From the NCBI RefSeq assembly GCF_001625215.2, contig NC_030381.2, positions 36,702,689-36,766,688 on the forward strand: a stretch of 64,000 nt of DNA, written 5' to 3'. The position numbers were made by a program, and so were the translations under genes. Origin of the DNA: Daucus carota subsp. sativus (Eukaryota; Streptophyta; Magnoliopsida; Apiales; Apiaceae). Shown in pieces: positions 10,501-24,900 of this stretch. Position 1 is the first letter of the stretch; each line of letters starts with the position of its first letter. The notes under the pieces were generated by a model. That model was not told the DNA's origin. It made no database searches and saw nothing but the letters and a program-made list of their open reading frames with translations.

Positions 10501-12286
10501 AAATGATATTATTTGTATTGTAGAATTGTAGGACTCCTTGCTGTACCGATTTCTTATCTCTATGTGTTGCAGCACCTCTTAACAATGTCATGGCACCTTA
10601 AAGTCATGGCCCAATTGCCTAGTTGCCAGCTGCAGTCATATTTTTTGTCAACTTTAGCGAGTGTGTATTTTGATGTTTGCTCTTTCAATTCTGCTTCCAG
10701 AAGTTTATTTATGCATGTTGCGCCCTTACTGTAATATAAAAAGTTAGACTTGTCTTCTATTATTTCAAGAAAATCTTTTATTTATTGTTGCTAAGACTTG
10801 GGATGTCTCGCGGACCAATCAATGATGTAACGAATCATGTCTTATGTCAGGAAGCCCAAACCTGAGTTCCCCAGCCTACATCTGTTTTGACCCAACTGGC
10901 CATTTGCGATGGGTGAAATAAACTTTTGTTCATATTGCACTTAACAAAATAGCAACAACTTTACCCAACTACCCAACCTCTTCCTTCGAGGACTTCAAGG
11001 GTTTACAATTGTATTAATTTCAAGTTTCAACAGTAGCAAATGATATTAAATTATTAATTATAATGTAGGATTGTACGACTCCTACATTATCGTGGCACCT
11101 AAAAGTCAATGCCTAATGGCCTTCCCATGGCCTAGTTGCAAGCTGAAGTTTTTTTTTTTTTGTTGCTAAATGCAAGCTGAAGTTTTTCCGATGTTTGTTT
11201 TGATTTTACTTCCATGAAGTTTCTTTATGCATGTCGGCTCTTACTGTAATATGAAAATTCAGACTTGTCTTCAATTATATCTATAAAATATTTTATTTAT
11301 TGTTGTTAAGATCCACAAAATCTTTTGGTCTAAATTCAGTTATCTGATTGAGTTATTATTCCAGGTATGGAATCATGATTTCTTTTGGGAATCAATGCAA
11401 CCAGGAGGCGGTCATCAGCCTGTATTGGGTTTACTGAAGCAGATTGAAAAGGATTTTGGATCTTTTACCAACTTTAGGGAGAAGTTTATAGAAGCAGCAC
11501 TGACACTATTTGGTTCTGGTTGGGTTTGGCTTGTTTGTAAGTATCGAAATTATATTAACAAGTCTAACCAGGTTATTTTAGTACTAAATAAAGTTCGACC
11601 TTCTGATTAAGTTTTGTTGTTATCTACAGAATATGAGATAGTATAACATATTATATGTTTAAAATATGTTCTAAGTATGCTTCTTCTTTTTAGTCAATGT
11701 GATTGTGATTCAATTTCCTTAACGTCCAACTCAGATCATTCAACAGCCTGTATAATGCAATTTTCACCTTGATGTTTCAGTAATAAAAGATGAGAAGCGA
11801 CTCGCTATAAGAAAGACATCAAATGCCATAAACCCAATTGTATGGGACGAAATTGTAAGTGAGGTCCTATGGATTCTTTTACTTTTTCATATCGTCTCAG
11901 CGACCTTATATATTGAACTAACATTTTCCTACTTTTGCAGCCTCTGATGAGTTTGGATATGTGGGAGGTATAATCTTCATCTCTCTAAATATCAATCAGC
12001 TACCCATCCTGTTTGTATTAATTATGTTTTTACTTTGTTTGCAGCATTCTTATTATCTGGATTACAGGGTATCTCCTTCACTTTCCTTGTTTATTTTACC
12101 AAATAATTTTGTCCATTTTGAGTACCAAGTAAATTCGCACTTTCTTATATCCTCTCGCAGAATGATAAAAGCAAGTATGTTAACGTGTTCATGAACCACC
12201 TTGTGTCATGGGACGTGGCAATGGTGCGCATAGTCCGTGCTCAGGCATTTGTTAATCTAGGCGAGCCCAACATTCCTGTTGCCTGA
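7504..12286 (+). CDS. FSD3: Chloroplast iron superoxide dismutase, FSD3 type
   Basis: Eight coding exons, all GT-AG and in frame: 7504-7605, 8259-8348, 8935-9126, 11365-11536, 11781-11854, 11941-11967, 12045-12068, 12161-12286, giving 268 residues. The enzyme turns superoxide into hydrogen peroxide and oxygen; in Arabidopsis FSD3 acts in plastid nucleoids and belongs to the PEP-associated proteins. Residues 1 to about 52 look like a transit peptide; the mature part starts near AYYGLKTPPYELDALEPYM. The four iron ligands are present: His79 (LEKHWGGHHHNY), His132 (WNHDFFWESMQPGG), Asp216 and His220 (LDMWEHSYYLDY). The C terminus NLGEPNIPVA matches FSD3 and lacks the acidic tail of FSD2. Exons 6 and 7 are only 27 and 24 nt. 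Intron 3 (2.2 kb) holds a Stowaway-like MITE and two tandem duplications. Confidence 0.95.
9146..9445. repeat. Triplicated ~108-bp unit in FSD3 intron 3
   Basis: Three degenerate direct units, about 9146-9254, 9255-9361 and 9362-9445 (last one partial), begin with variants of AAACATGTTTAGTTGAGG and contain GTGCATGTATGTGTATGTA and GCATGCACTA-like parts. They lie just after the exon 3 donor and have no coding potential. Confidence 0.75.
9746..10000. mobile_element. Stowaway-like MITE in FSD3 intron 3
   Basis: A 255-bp AT-rich element is flanked by TA at 9744-9745 and 10001-10002. Its left end CCCCCCGTCCCCCTCAATTG is inversely matched by its right end AAATGAGAGGGACAAAGGGG. These ends resemble the CTCCCTCCGTCCC termini of Stowaway elements (Tc1/mariner type, TA target site). 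A run of about 15 A lies near the right end. No open frame. Confidence 0.7.
10354..11313. repeat. Direct duplication (~440 bp) in FSD3 intron 3
   Basis: The segments 10354-10800 and 10883-11313 are diverged direct copies with a period near 529 bp. Both contain GATGGGTGAAATAAACTTTT, CGAGGACTTCAAG, ACAATTGTATTAATTTCAA and an end block ATTTATTGTTG. They differ by many substitutions and small indels, so the event is old. No coding content was recognised. Confidence 0.8.
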
Positions 12287-15200
12287 AAATTGAAATGCTT
12301 CAGAAAAACATGTGAGAGCGTCGAGAAAGGTACAAGTAACCAGAAGTACATGCACGAGGATCCTCTCTTCCCTGTTTGGATTATTTTGAAAATTGTTGAA
12401 ATAATTTTGTAGTTTAGTCCAATCATTTTAAATATTTTATTTCCCAGCAAAAGGATTTATATAAATATGACGGTGCGATTATTTTATGAAATGGCCGGCT
12501 AAAATATCATATATTCTATATTAATAATTACAGAAGTATTGCATAATTAATCCGAGGCTTAACCTAACCCATCAGGTCTAGTTATACAATCAGGTGTGCA
12601 CTTTTAGTCAGCAAACCAAAAAAAGGTAACCAACTTTCAAAATGAATCAAAGAAGACGTGAACTTGACGGTTACTTATTCTATTACCTTCATTCTCATTC
12701 TTTATTACTGATTTTAGTAGCTAGATTCGTGTCTCAGATTTAAGGGTTCCAATTCTTGGATTCGACTTTCAGATATGTTGAACGACAGAATATTAAAAGG
12801 TCTTCCCTACTTCATATATTCTTACTGCACAGTTCATATATAAATCTAATCAGAAAATCTACAACATACAGATAAAGTTCAAAACATCAAGTAATATTGG
12901 TATCATAAAGCGGAAGAATTCTTCTTAAATTTATTATGAATTTGAATTGTTTTTGATCCTGTATACAAAATTTCAATATATCCCGAGAAAAGGAAATGTT
13001 ATATCCAAAGCGATTTTTTAATATCCAGATCAATTTGCAAGAATATGTATTGAAATTGTATGATTTGTGTAGATGCAAGGAGGCTGAGAATTGAATATGT
13101 TCTGGAACTAAAAATACTAATCTGGGTATTTTCTTTAATTTCATTATTTTCTAAAAGGGAAAAGGAGGTGCACATTGGCGGTGCTGGTCTAGAGCTTTGG
13201 CAGTTGGCACAATCTTCACGAGGCTCAACTTCGGCCCTTAAATGTGACCACGGAAAATAATACTCAAGAACTTCCACCCTTGAAGACAAATGGTCTTGGA
13301 AACTCTTTTTATAATACTAATAATTAATAAAATAAATGTAAATTAATAAATTATAATCAATTGTTTGGATTTTCCAACGCTATACAGTTAAATCTTAATT
13401 TTAATAATAATCCACATAATAACAATTTTACTAGTATCTTTTTCCACTCCCAATGAATAAACAATATATATTTTTGTTATCGATAAAATAGTTGTTAAAT
13501 TATTTTTTTCTTCATTCCGAATATTGCTATTTTAAACCATATCTCACACCCTAATCAGGAGATGAGAAAAATAATACCTATCAACGGATATCCGATTTGA
13601 ATTTATTTTTTATAAATTTACGCCCGAATTCGATCTGGAATCCGTTATAGCGTGTTCGGATTTTCATCTTTCAGATATTTTTCGGGTGCTGATCGAGTTC
13701 GAATATGAATAAAAAAAATTTGAATTTAAATTTTTATACTGTCATATCCGATCCAATCCCAATTGTCACTTGGAATCAAACATATTCTATTTGTACTTAG
13801 TTAATAATTTTGTTATTCACATCTAATATAACCGAATTTGTACTTGTTAATAATTTTGTTATTTACATCTAATATAATCGAAAGTCTAAAAACTTAATAT
13901 TAAGAAAGTCTGACAATGATAAAAAAAGGACAGGTTTTTCACAAATTATGTTGGGTATTTATTATTTGTGTTATAAAACGTTTTTTCTCTTAAAACGGAA
14001 TATTTTTTTTTGACAGATTAAAAACGGAATATTTAAATGGGAGAAGCTTCTGAATTAAATAATGAGGCACGGTCAAAACAAGTGTCTCGCGCCTTTGACC
14101 TTTGATTCCATTTCCCTCCCCAAACGTTAACGACTTGTTGTCCGCAACGTAACGTGGTGGTTTGATTTCACCAGTTGACCTTTCTGCCCCTGCCTTCTTT
14201 ATTGCCTATTGTCCTACCATCTGTACTCACCTCACAACTAGTTTTGATAGGCTGGTACCAAATAACATAAACCATTCGAGATTGAATTATTGTACTTCTT
14301 ATTCGTCATATTCTTTCTATTATATTTGACTTTGAAAGTTATTATCGACCTAATTTCATCATGCATATATACGAAATTTGAGATTTAAGATTATGATGAT
14401 CGGTTAGTATTTTGAAAAACACATATTTTGATTAAGTATATTTCTGTTTTAAAATATAAGGTTGTTTAATTTTGCAATTCGCAATGTGAAATTCCATGAT
14501 TGTACAGTTAAAATTATTATTTTTAAAATTAAAATATTAAATATGTATTGTTATTCATATTTTTTAAATCATAGTTTTAACAATCCGATTAAAAAACTTA
14601 AAAATACGTGTTAAAAAATAAAACGACTCGTATTAAAACAGAAGGGGCATCAATTTTTATGCATGGATTTGGCTGGTTTATTTCAATCTTTTCTCTTTTT
14701 GATATAAAAACACCAAACAGTAACCATGATTAATGGCATAAAATATGATAATGAATCAGAGCCACACTTTTTATCTTATCGCTGAAGATTTCATCATGAC
14801 ACTAGTGCATACATTTTAGCAAACTCAATGATTCCAAATAATATTCTAGTAGTATATAAACAGACACAAAAATCATCACACTTTAGTCTCTAGCTGTTGT
14901 TTCTTGAAATCTTAAATGTCATTTCAAGAAAATGTGAAGGGCAAAAGAGTCCACAAGAACCAACCCGGAAACATTGGAGAATTTATGGGAGGGGTAAAAG
15001 TACCAAGTCAGACATACATGTAATAAACGAAACTGAAACCATATGCTTTTATTCTGTCTGAGAATATATATTTGGATTGGAGGAGAACATGTAGGTAGAG
15101 AGAGAAGGGTTATTGTTTTTATATTTTAAAGAAGACTCATTCAATCTTCTTTAACAACTTTTTAAACCCTTCTCTCATTTCTTCTCTCTAATTATTTCAA

Positions 15201-15921
15201 CAATTTTGATCAGCTCCTTTAATATCTTAAGCTGTTACATATACATTTATATGCATTTGTGTGTATGTGTTTCATGATCTTGGAATTGTTAGTACTTGTT
15301 GGATCTTGATCAAGATCATCTTTTTATTACAAGGGTTGTGTTGTGATCTTGCTGTGGGATTGTATAACAGAAGCTGCAGAAACCCTTTTGACAGATTTGT
15401 TTGAAGGTGAATTAGGTAAGGGGTTTTGGGTTTTCTCCAACTTTGATAAAGATCTGATCTTTAGTATCTTAAGGTGATTTTCTGAGGGTTTTGATCTGAT
15501 TTTTGAAGAATTGAGGATTGTGTGATCTGTTTTTTGTGATACTTGATTATTATTGTCTTGTTCGGGTAAATTTTGATAATTGATCCTTGATTAAAGAAAC
15601 ATTGGTTGAAATTATAACCTAATTTTGGGTGGACTCAAGTGATCTTGAATTCTTGATTGAATAGTAATCACTTTCAAGGGCCTGTCTGGGGCTATATTTT
15701 ATAGCGGAGTTTAGGTTCTTGATATCGAATTTAACATTATTGGTGACTGATCAGTGAGCAGCACTGAGGTGATCCTTGAGCATATTGTGGTACCCTCCAC
15801 TACAGTGGGGCGATAAGTGTCTGAGACCGATGTGAATTATTGGTGAAATATATTAACCATCTGATCTTTTGAGCCAAGGTTTGTTTCTTGCAAGAAGCAA
15901 AAGAAGGTTTGATTTGTAAAA
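12287..15921. other. Intergenic, FSD3 to class VIII myosin
   Basis: A 3.6-kb spacer. The first 200 bp are probably the FSD3 3' UTR. A 47-bp tandem duplication lies at 13791-13883. Open frames in 12887-13289 are short and look like chance frames. From about 15090 the sequence becomes the pyrimidine-rich leader of the myosin gene; a GTAAGG donor at 15416 suggests a leader intron ending before the start codon. No other gene was seen. Confidence 0.5.
13791..13883. repeat. 47-bp tandem duplication
   Basis: Two near-identical units, 13791-13837 and 13838-13883, share TTAATAATTTTGTTATT and ACATCTAATATAA. Non-coding. Confidence 0.85.
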
Positions 15922-18900
15922 ATGTCTCATAAAGTTGAAAGGGCTCCACATCTTCAATCGATCAGATCATTGCCTGTTGACTTTAGATTAAAGGATGCAC
16001 TAGAAGATCATTCTTCCAGGAATTCGGAGACTGTAACTATGATGAATAGTACTAGGGTTTATAATAGTCTCACCAAAAATGTTGAGGTGGTTGGTACAAA
16101 TATCAATAATAAGGTTGATAGTAATGGTTTTGATGAATCACCTTACGGAAAAGGGCCTTACAGGGGTGAAAGCTTGAATTCTGCAGCTTCTACTTCGCAA
16201 TCATATGGCTCATCATTTAATGATTCCAAATGGAGTGACACTTCTTATGATGCAAAGAAGGTAAGTGGTAAAACTATATACTTAGCATTACAATTTACTC
16301 TCCACTACTGGATTTTCTGCCACTGTATTCTTGTCAAAACTGGACGAGATCATACTTATCTGTCTTAATTATTTATGTGTATAATCCTTTTTAAATAAGT
16401 TTACTCATCTATATGTACATGTATATTCAAATTCTACTTATAGTTTAGCAAGTTTTCATTTATATTATATTATATACGTCTATGGACTTGTAAATCAATA
16501 TTTATTTGTCTAAACTATTCGTTTAGAGCATTTGCAAACATCAGTTCGTTGTCTTTTTCCTAATTCATGATTCGTATTATGCTATCATAATATTAAAGAC
16601 AGAAATGAAAGTTCCATTTTCCTGAAGAAAGATAATGTCCTCATTTCTCACGTTTTTGGTTGAGAAGGTACATTTTGTAGGGACAAAAAATTAATAACAC
16701 ATGCTTGAGGTATTCTAAGACTAAATATGAGTGTCAATTTAGACGCATGTTTGTGTATTTCATCCATCTTAGCATAAGAATAGAAGTGAAGAAATATTTG
16801 TTAGGTACATTCTCTGCAATGCAGGTTATCATAATACTTCAAGTAGTTAAGGAAATTAATCTTTAATTGGTTGGCTTACTTGTTGAGTCGACTATTTCAG
16901 AAGCTTCAGTCCTGGTTTCAACTTCCAGATGGGAACTGGGAATTGGCAAAAATCCTGACAACTTCGGGGACAGAATTGGTCATATCATTGTCAGATGAGA
17001 AAGTAAGCAGTCTTATGTTAATCTTGAGTATATACTTAAACTTAACTGGCACACTCTGCATCCTCATTATTTTTCAACTTTTAGGTTCTAAAGGTGAGTG
17101 GTGATACTCTGACACCTGCAAATCCTGATATCCTTGATGGTGTTGATGATCTTATGCAATTAAGTTATCTAAATGAGCCATCAGTTTTACACAATCTTCA
17201 GTTCAGATATGACCGGGATATGATATATGTAAGCATAAGCATGCCTTTTCATGTTTATCTATAATATTAATATTGACACTTGTAGTGTATCTAATAATGA
17301 TGTGGCCTTGTACCTATTAATTTCTAGACGAAAGCAGGTCCGGTTTTGGTTGCCATTAACCCCTTCAAAAAGGTTCCCTTGTATGGAAATGATTTCATTG
17401 AAGGATATAGGCGTAAAACCATTGCAAGTCCACATGTATATGCCATTACAGATACAGCCTTACGGGAAATGATACGAGGTACTTATCTTATTGTTTACTA
17501 TTGTATCTTTATTTAAGATTGATTTTCAACATCTAGAATTACTGTTGGTGCTGAACCAGGTCTTTTTAATTTATCTTTCAGATGAAGTAAATCAGTCCAT
17601 TGTAATAAGGTTAGTTCTACGATACCAATCTATATATTATTGCTTAAATGAATCATACCTAGCTACAGTTTGCTGAGAATTGCCTCTGTTTATTTTTTCT
17701 GATGCTTGCCCTTTGCAGTGAAATGAATACTATATTGCTAATGTTGTAAGATTTTGCTATACAAAATTTCCAGTACAGAGGTGCAGTATCTTTTGTAGCA
17801 TCAATGCAAGAATGTCCAATGGACATCTAGGAATCTTAAATCAGTTTCAAACAATCAGAGTTTTTATCTTCTTCTTTATATCAAGGATTAAGTGTTGTAC
17901 AGGGAGTAATTATCTAACAAGAAATTTTTTATTTTGCCCAGTGAAGTATATGTCTTATGTGTGAGATAAAAAAATCCATTTCTTGCACTGATCAGCAATT
18001 TTTTTTTTTGTGAAGTGGTGAAAGTGGAGCGGGAAAAACTGAAACGGCTAAGATTGCAATGCAATATTTGGCTGCACTTGGAGGCGGAAGTGGCATAGAA
18101 TATGAAATATTAAAAACTAATCCTATTCTGGAGGCCTTCGGTAATGCAAAGACATCAAGAAATAACAACTCAAGTCGATTTGTAAGTCATACTTTTTTAC
18201 ATGGACATTCTAACTTATTCCATGAAATCATGTTGGAGATGTTGTGAAATTGGTCTTTCCTGGGTGACAACTTGCATCTGATGTAGTCTATATATTAATC
18301 TTATGACAGGGGAAACTTATTGAAATTAACTTTAGTGAAACTGGAAGGATATCCGGTGCCAACATTCAGACTTGTAAGGCTCCATTTGTTTTGGGTGCCA
18401 CTGGGTCCTCTTTCTTTATATTAATTTTCAATACATGTTATACATTTAAAATGTATCTAGGCTGATTGTTTTTTCTTTTTGTGCTCTCTTGCTATCATTC
18501 TGGATCGGAATTCTTGGTTCACACAGTTTTACTTGAGAAGGTAAATCTTTGATACATTGATCATGCATTTTACCAAGCCTTTCTTCCTAACACAACACAC
18601 TAATTTTATTTGAACAGTCTCGGGTGGTTCAATGTGCTGAGGGAGAGAGGTCGTATCATTCATTTTATCAGCTTTGTGCAGGAGCACCACCTTCTCTTAG
18701 AGGTTTAAATTCTTTCACCTTAATCATGATATTTTTCTACATATTTGTGGTTTATTAATACTTTTAGTAATACCGTTACTATAAGTTCTACTATTTGCCA
18801 CCTACGCTGTTGTAACTTGTATGCGTCTTGGTTTGAGATCTGCTGCTCCAAAGAACATTGATAGAACTGTATATTTGTAATGGAATTAACAATTCGGCTT

Positions 18901-21900
18901 ATCATAATACCTTGTAATTCTAAGGACGTCTCTATTAGGTAATTAATAAATTCAACAGTAACAGAAGATGAAAGTCTGTGGTGGGGGTTTTACAAGAATA
19001 ATGATTTGATGATAACAAAATTAGAAAATAATTGATAGGACTTAGGAATGTTGAGGTATCGGGAAATGCTTCATAAATATGACCGTTTCAACATTATTAT
19101 TGGGAAGCTGTGAAGATTTTGATATAACTAACCTCTCCTGCTATGCTTCATAATTATGATCATTTCAACATTATTTTTAGGAAGCTGTGAAGATTTTGAT
19201 ATCCTTACCCCCTCCTCCTGCTCTAGATATGTCCAAGACTATAAGGGCACACAGTTTGGGTTGAGTTATAAGTAATTTCACATATATCATCATATGTTGG
19301 GATGTAAGACTAAATGTGCCCCCTACAAAAGAGATGTTTTAGTTGAGAAACTTCTAAACTCTGGCTGTCATGTACGGAAATTTTTAAAACATAGTGTTTG
19401 GAAATGCGAATATAAAAATTGTAGATCAGCCTTGTAAATCAAGCTTGCCATCTCCATGCACAAACACCATGTTAGAGGGTGAACTCAAGAATTATATTGT
19501 GTCAAATTTTTGTTAATGAATTATACTGCCTTCTTATCTTACTTGATTTCCTACTTTAGAGAAGTTGAATTTGAAGACAGCAATGGAGTATAACTATTTG
19601 AGGCAAAGCAGTTGCTACTCAATTCCTGGGGTTGATGATGCAAAAGAATTTCGTGTTGTAACGGTACTGCACTAATTTGTATAGTTTGAACAGAAAAACT
19701 TAACTGTATTTTCCTCTTATATATTTGCAGTGAGTTCAAACATCTAGTATCTCCCTTTTTTAACAACCTTTTTACCATAATCTCAGGAAGCACTTGATGT
19801 TGTTCATGTCAGCAAAGAAGACCAGGAGAGTGTCTTTGCAATGCTTTCTGCAGTACTGTGGCTAGGAAATGTATCCTTTGCGGCTGTTGATGATGAAAAT
19901 CACGTCGAACCTGTGAATGATGAAGGTTATTTTTTCTAAAAGAACCAACTTTTTTCAGGCTAGATTTACATTATTACTAACTACCCTGCTGTGTAGATAT
20001 TATTAGTAGTCCAATGTAAAATTTCTATATGTTTATGTATACTTAAAAAAAATAGATCAACAAGTAGGAATGAGGTTTGACATTCTGAAGGACCGGTTGT
20101 TATGAAACTGTCAGTGTATAATATGTGCATGACACTACACATTTAACACCATTAACATGTGATCATAGCAAGACTTAGGGGCCGTTTGGCTGAGATTAAA
20201 ATAAGAGATTAAAATAAGTGCTTCTTCCTAAAGTAAAAAGTGAAGTAGAAGCTATAAGCGATTTATAAGTGATTAAAGTGTTTGGGAAAGCAAGTAATTA
20301 AAGTGTTTGAGAAAGAAGTAGAAGTCAGGAAATAAAAGCTAGTATTCCCAGCTTTTTATAGGTTTACGAAATAAGTGCTTTTAACTTATAAACCCAGAAG
20401 CCAGCTTTTAAGCCGTAGCCAAACGACCCCTTAATAAAAAACAAGCTACATATAATATCATCATAGGTTACTGACTTGGACTATTAATATTATGGGATCA
20501 TGATATTTTATGCAATGCAATGCAATGAAACTAACAAGTAATGCAACTATATGATTCAAAGCAAAATCTATATGAACTAATCTATATATGTGCAATGTTT
20601 AGCTAATGATCCAACTTTTTTATCTGTCCCTTAGATTGTAGTTTGCAAGGTATTTTCTTTTCGAGTTTAATTTGTACCAAGGCATCTACTGTAAAAAGCT
20701 TTGATATAGCTACTTCACTTATAAATGCACTTCCTGTGAAAATTCAAGGTGGTATCTTGTATTTCAGGTCTGGTGACTGTTGCTAAATTGATTGGGTGTA
20801 ATGTTGCGGACCTAAAGTTAGCCTTGTCAACTCGGAATATGAAAGTACGAAACGAGAATATAGTGCAAAGGTTGACTCTATCTCAGGTATGGCCAAAAGT
20901 TATCATAATTTTCAATATACAGATTTTATTGCCTAACATGCGGACTCTAATTTCAGAGATTTGTATCAGATGGGCTCCTTATATTTATGTGAGTGTTGTT
21001 CCCATGTTTCAGGCTATTGACGCAAGAGATGCCTTGGCGAAATCAATATATTCTTGTTTGTTTGATTGGCTGGTAGAACAAATTAACAAGTCACTTGTGG
21101 TAGGCAAGCGCCGTACTGGAAGATCCATTAGCATTCTTGATATCTATGGTTTCGAGTCATTCATTGTATGTTTTTTTGACGTTCATTGTGTTTGTCTTTT
21201 ATTCTGATTTTTACAGACACATTTTATTGAGAACTACTTTCTTTTTTCCAGAGAAATAGTTTTGAGCAGTTCTGTATTAATTACGCCAATGAGAGACTGC
21301 AGCAACACTTCAATCGTCATTTATTTAAATTGGAGCAAGAGGTAAATCTCATTTATATCTATCTCATACATATGATTTCTTACCTTTCTTAAGCATCAGA
21401 CACTTTCCATTACATTAAATTCCTTTCTTAATAATTATATGGAAAACATGTCATTAATTTCATCCTTATCATGATATCTTCTATTATATATCTTTTTCAG
21501 GAGTATATCCAAGATGGCATTGAATGGGCCAGAGTGGATTTTGAAGACAATCAAGATTGTCTAAGTCTTTTTGAGAAGGTCGCCTTTCTGTTGCAAGATT
21601 TTTAATGTATCATCTTGACTTTTGTTTTTTTCATACAACTTTTGTTAGGATGTTAACCACAGATTTGGTTTACTTGGATTTGCATTGTCGCATAATTCTT
21701 GTTTTCCAAATATCATTTACAATCAGAACCGAATACAGTTTTGATTTTCCAAATTATTGAGAGGTCATTTTGTCCTTAAACCATTACTACAGACAGTGTC
21801 AAACTTGTGTGCAAATTCAACATAAGCTTGTGTGCATCAATTGCATTGCATTTATTTATCTGGACAAATGTGTCTGATTTATATAGCATCATTATTATTG

Positions 21901-24900
21901 CAGTGACAAGCAAGCAGAATATATGTATCTCACTTTTGACAAACCTTGCGTTCTTACTATTATGCAGAAACCGTTGGGGTTATTGTCTCTATTAGACGAG
22001 GAATCCACCTTTCCTAATGGCACAGACTTGACATTTGCAACTAAGCTTAAGGAGCACCTTCATTCTGATCCTTGTTTCAGAGGAGAAAGAGAAAAGGCTT
22101 TTACTGTGTGCCACTATGCAGGGGAAGTATGTAATATGTCACTGATACCCTTCCTTCTTTTGCTTCTGTTTCTCCATCTTTCTTGCTACCTCATAATACC
22201 CTGACAAACAGATAGATATATAAAAAATTGGCGTTGCACTAATGTAAAGCGCCACTGTCTAATCAGAGTTGTTTCATCAACCTGTATACTTTTCAGCCAG
22301 GATGGTAGCATGCATCAAATCACATGTTGTAAATCTTTTTAGTTCTTGCAAGTTTAGACTTTTACGAAAAAAGTAAGAAGAAAATAGATCATATATTGAT
22401 TTTGTCGCTTCTAAGCTCCGGTTTTCTTCTTATATGTTCATAGGTTATGTACGATACAACAGGGTTTCTGGAAAAGAACAGAGATTTATTGCACTTGGAT
22501 TCCATTCAACTATTATCTTCTTGCCAGTCCAACCTTCCTCAGGCTTTTGCAGCAAATTTAGTTGCTCAATCAGAGTCGAGTCTAAGTGGTCTATTAAATA
22601 AATCAGGCGGAGCAGATTTTCAAAAGCTAAGTGTTGCAACCAAATTTAAGGTACATAGGCTCTCAAGGATCTTGATGTTTCTTATTCATGCTTTCGTATG
22701 AAACAGTACTGTAATATCTGAAATGCATTATGGATATTGGGTTTTTAATTTCCTTTTGATTACAATAAGACTCCGTTTAGTTTCCAGCTAACATCTCAGA
22801 TTTAATATATGTAAATCATTAAGATATCATCCTAGCGCCTCCTTGTAGTGTAGTTTGCTGCTTCTATGTTATGATGTTCATTTTATAGGCCCTACTTTAT
22901 TATCTATATTTGTGTTAAATTGACCTAGTTGTAAATGTCATACACAATCAGTAATAATAACCACATTTAAAGCTTGCGCAATTAGGATTTCTTTAAATCG
23001 ACTCATTTCCAGTTAATAATATTATATGCTAGTATACTTGTATTTTAGGCTAATAATAGTTTGTTCATAGTTTTAGTATTAATAATTGTATCAGCTACAT
23101 AGCTGAAGTAATACACATTAATTTGATTTTTTGACCTTAAAAAAAACTGATTTATTGTTAAAGATGGTACCTCTTTGCTTAATTTTCATGCAGTATTTCC
23201 TTAAACTTCTGTCTCTGTCATCCTTTTAGCATTGATAATTTCTTGTACCTGATATAGTGCACATATTCTTTGGTGCTCAGGGCCAGCTGTTCCAGTTAAT
23301 GAAACGCTTAGAGAATACAACACCACATTTTATCCGCTGTATTAAGCCCAATAACAATCAGTCTTCAGGTTTATATGACCAAGGACTCGTGCTGCAGCAG
23401 CTAAAATGTTGTGGGGTCCTCGAAGTTGTTCGGATATCGAGATCTGGTTTTCCTACTAGGATGTCTCATAAAAAATTTGCCAGAAGGTGTGGCCAATTTG
23501 TTTTTGTTGAACTTCCTACATGATATGTCCTTGCTATATCCTGGGTTCCATTTTCTCCTTTCTGATGAGATTATCTAATTAGGTACGGATTCCTCCTTCT
23601 CGAGAGTGTAGCATCCCAAGATCCACTAAGTGTTTCAGTCTCGATTCTTCATCAATTCGGTATTCTGCCTGAAATGTATCATATCGGATACACAAAATTG
23701 TTCTTTAGAATGGGACAGGTAGATATGTTTAGCACTGTTGTTTTTTATTCCACTATTTAGGTCTTCTCTTTGTTTTGCCTCTTGTTTTATGTCATATTTC
23801 AAAATGAAATGCGGTTCATATGGATGAAACTAGTATACTTCTTATATTTCATCAAGCAAAAATGGTAAGCCATAGCCAAAAGTTAGTTAATTATGGTAGG
23901 AGATTATTAATTTTCAATTAACTAGCAAAAGTTTTCCTGACCAGATTAGTGTTCTCGAGGACACAAGAAATCGTACTCTCCATAGCATATTGCGTGTGCA
24001 AAGCTGTTTCAGAGGTCATCAAGCTCGCCTTATGGTTAAGGATCAAAGGAGAAGAATTACTGCTTTCCAGTCATGTATGTCTTCATAGCATTTAGTTTTT
24101 TCCTTGCACTTGCAGGGTGTTTAATCAAACAACCTATCTTGAGGGTTTTGGAGAGTAATGTCTGGATATGCTTTGCAGTTATCCGTGCTGAGAAAACAAG
24201 GAAGGAATATTCAGTCTTATTAAAACAATATCGAGCAGCTGTAGCTATTCAGAAGCAATTTAAAGGCAGGATTGGTAGGGAAAAGTTCAAACATATCCAA
24301 GATGCATCAGTGTTGTTGCAATCAGGTACTAACCGTGTAGCTGTATTTGCTGATTCATTACATTTAAAGCAATAATTTACCCTTTAATACTGCAGGTTCT
24401 TGCATGATGTAATAGTTCGATATCTTCAGACTCATTATTATCCTGCTTAGCATCATCCTTTCTAAATGAGTATAATGATTAATAGTAAAGTTGTTCAATT
24501 TACCCTCTTTCACAATTATATAGATTCCCATACCCGTATTAGCAGAGAACCGCCGCCCCTGTCACATAAAGTACAAAGTGACAGGTCAAATAATTAATAA
24601 CTGAAAGAGCTAAATTTGCCTTCTCTCCTGTTTTTCAGCTTATTACCATTTGTAACCTTTAAGTTAGTCACATTAATCTAATGACACCCTTAAATTTTGA
24701 GTTCAGCCTATCAAACCTAAATTCTGAAGTTATCACAATTTGTTCAGTCGGCTCTTCCAGAAAAATGGCCAAAAAGTAGCTACTTCCCCATCAAAATTAC
24801 GTAAAATTTCCATTTTAACCTTGATAACTCTCCACAGAACATATATTTGTTTAAGGGTCAATCTCTGGAACAACTTCAAATTGATAACCATATTCCAAGT

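Noticed and set aside
13550-13760. Segment with GGATATCCGATTTGAATT and GAATTCGATCTGGA that resembles dispersed plant repeats
   Set aside because: No termini, flanking duplication or second copy in the window, so the element type cannot be supported.
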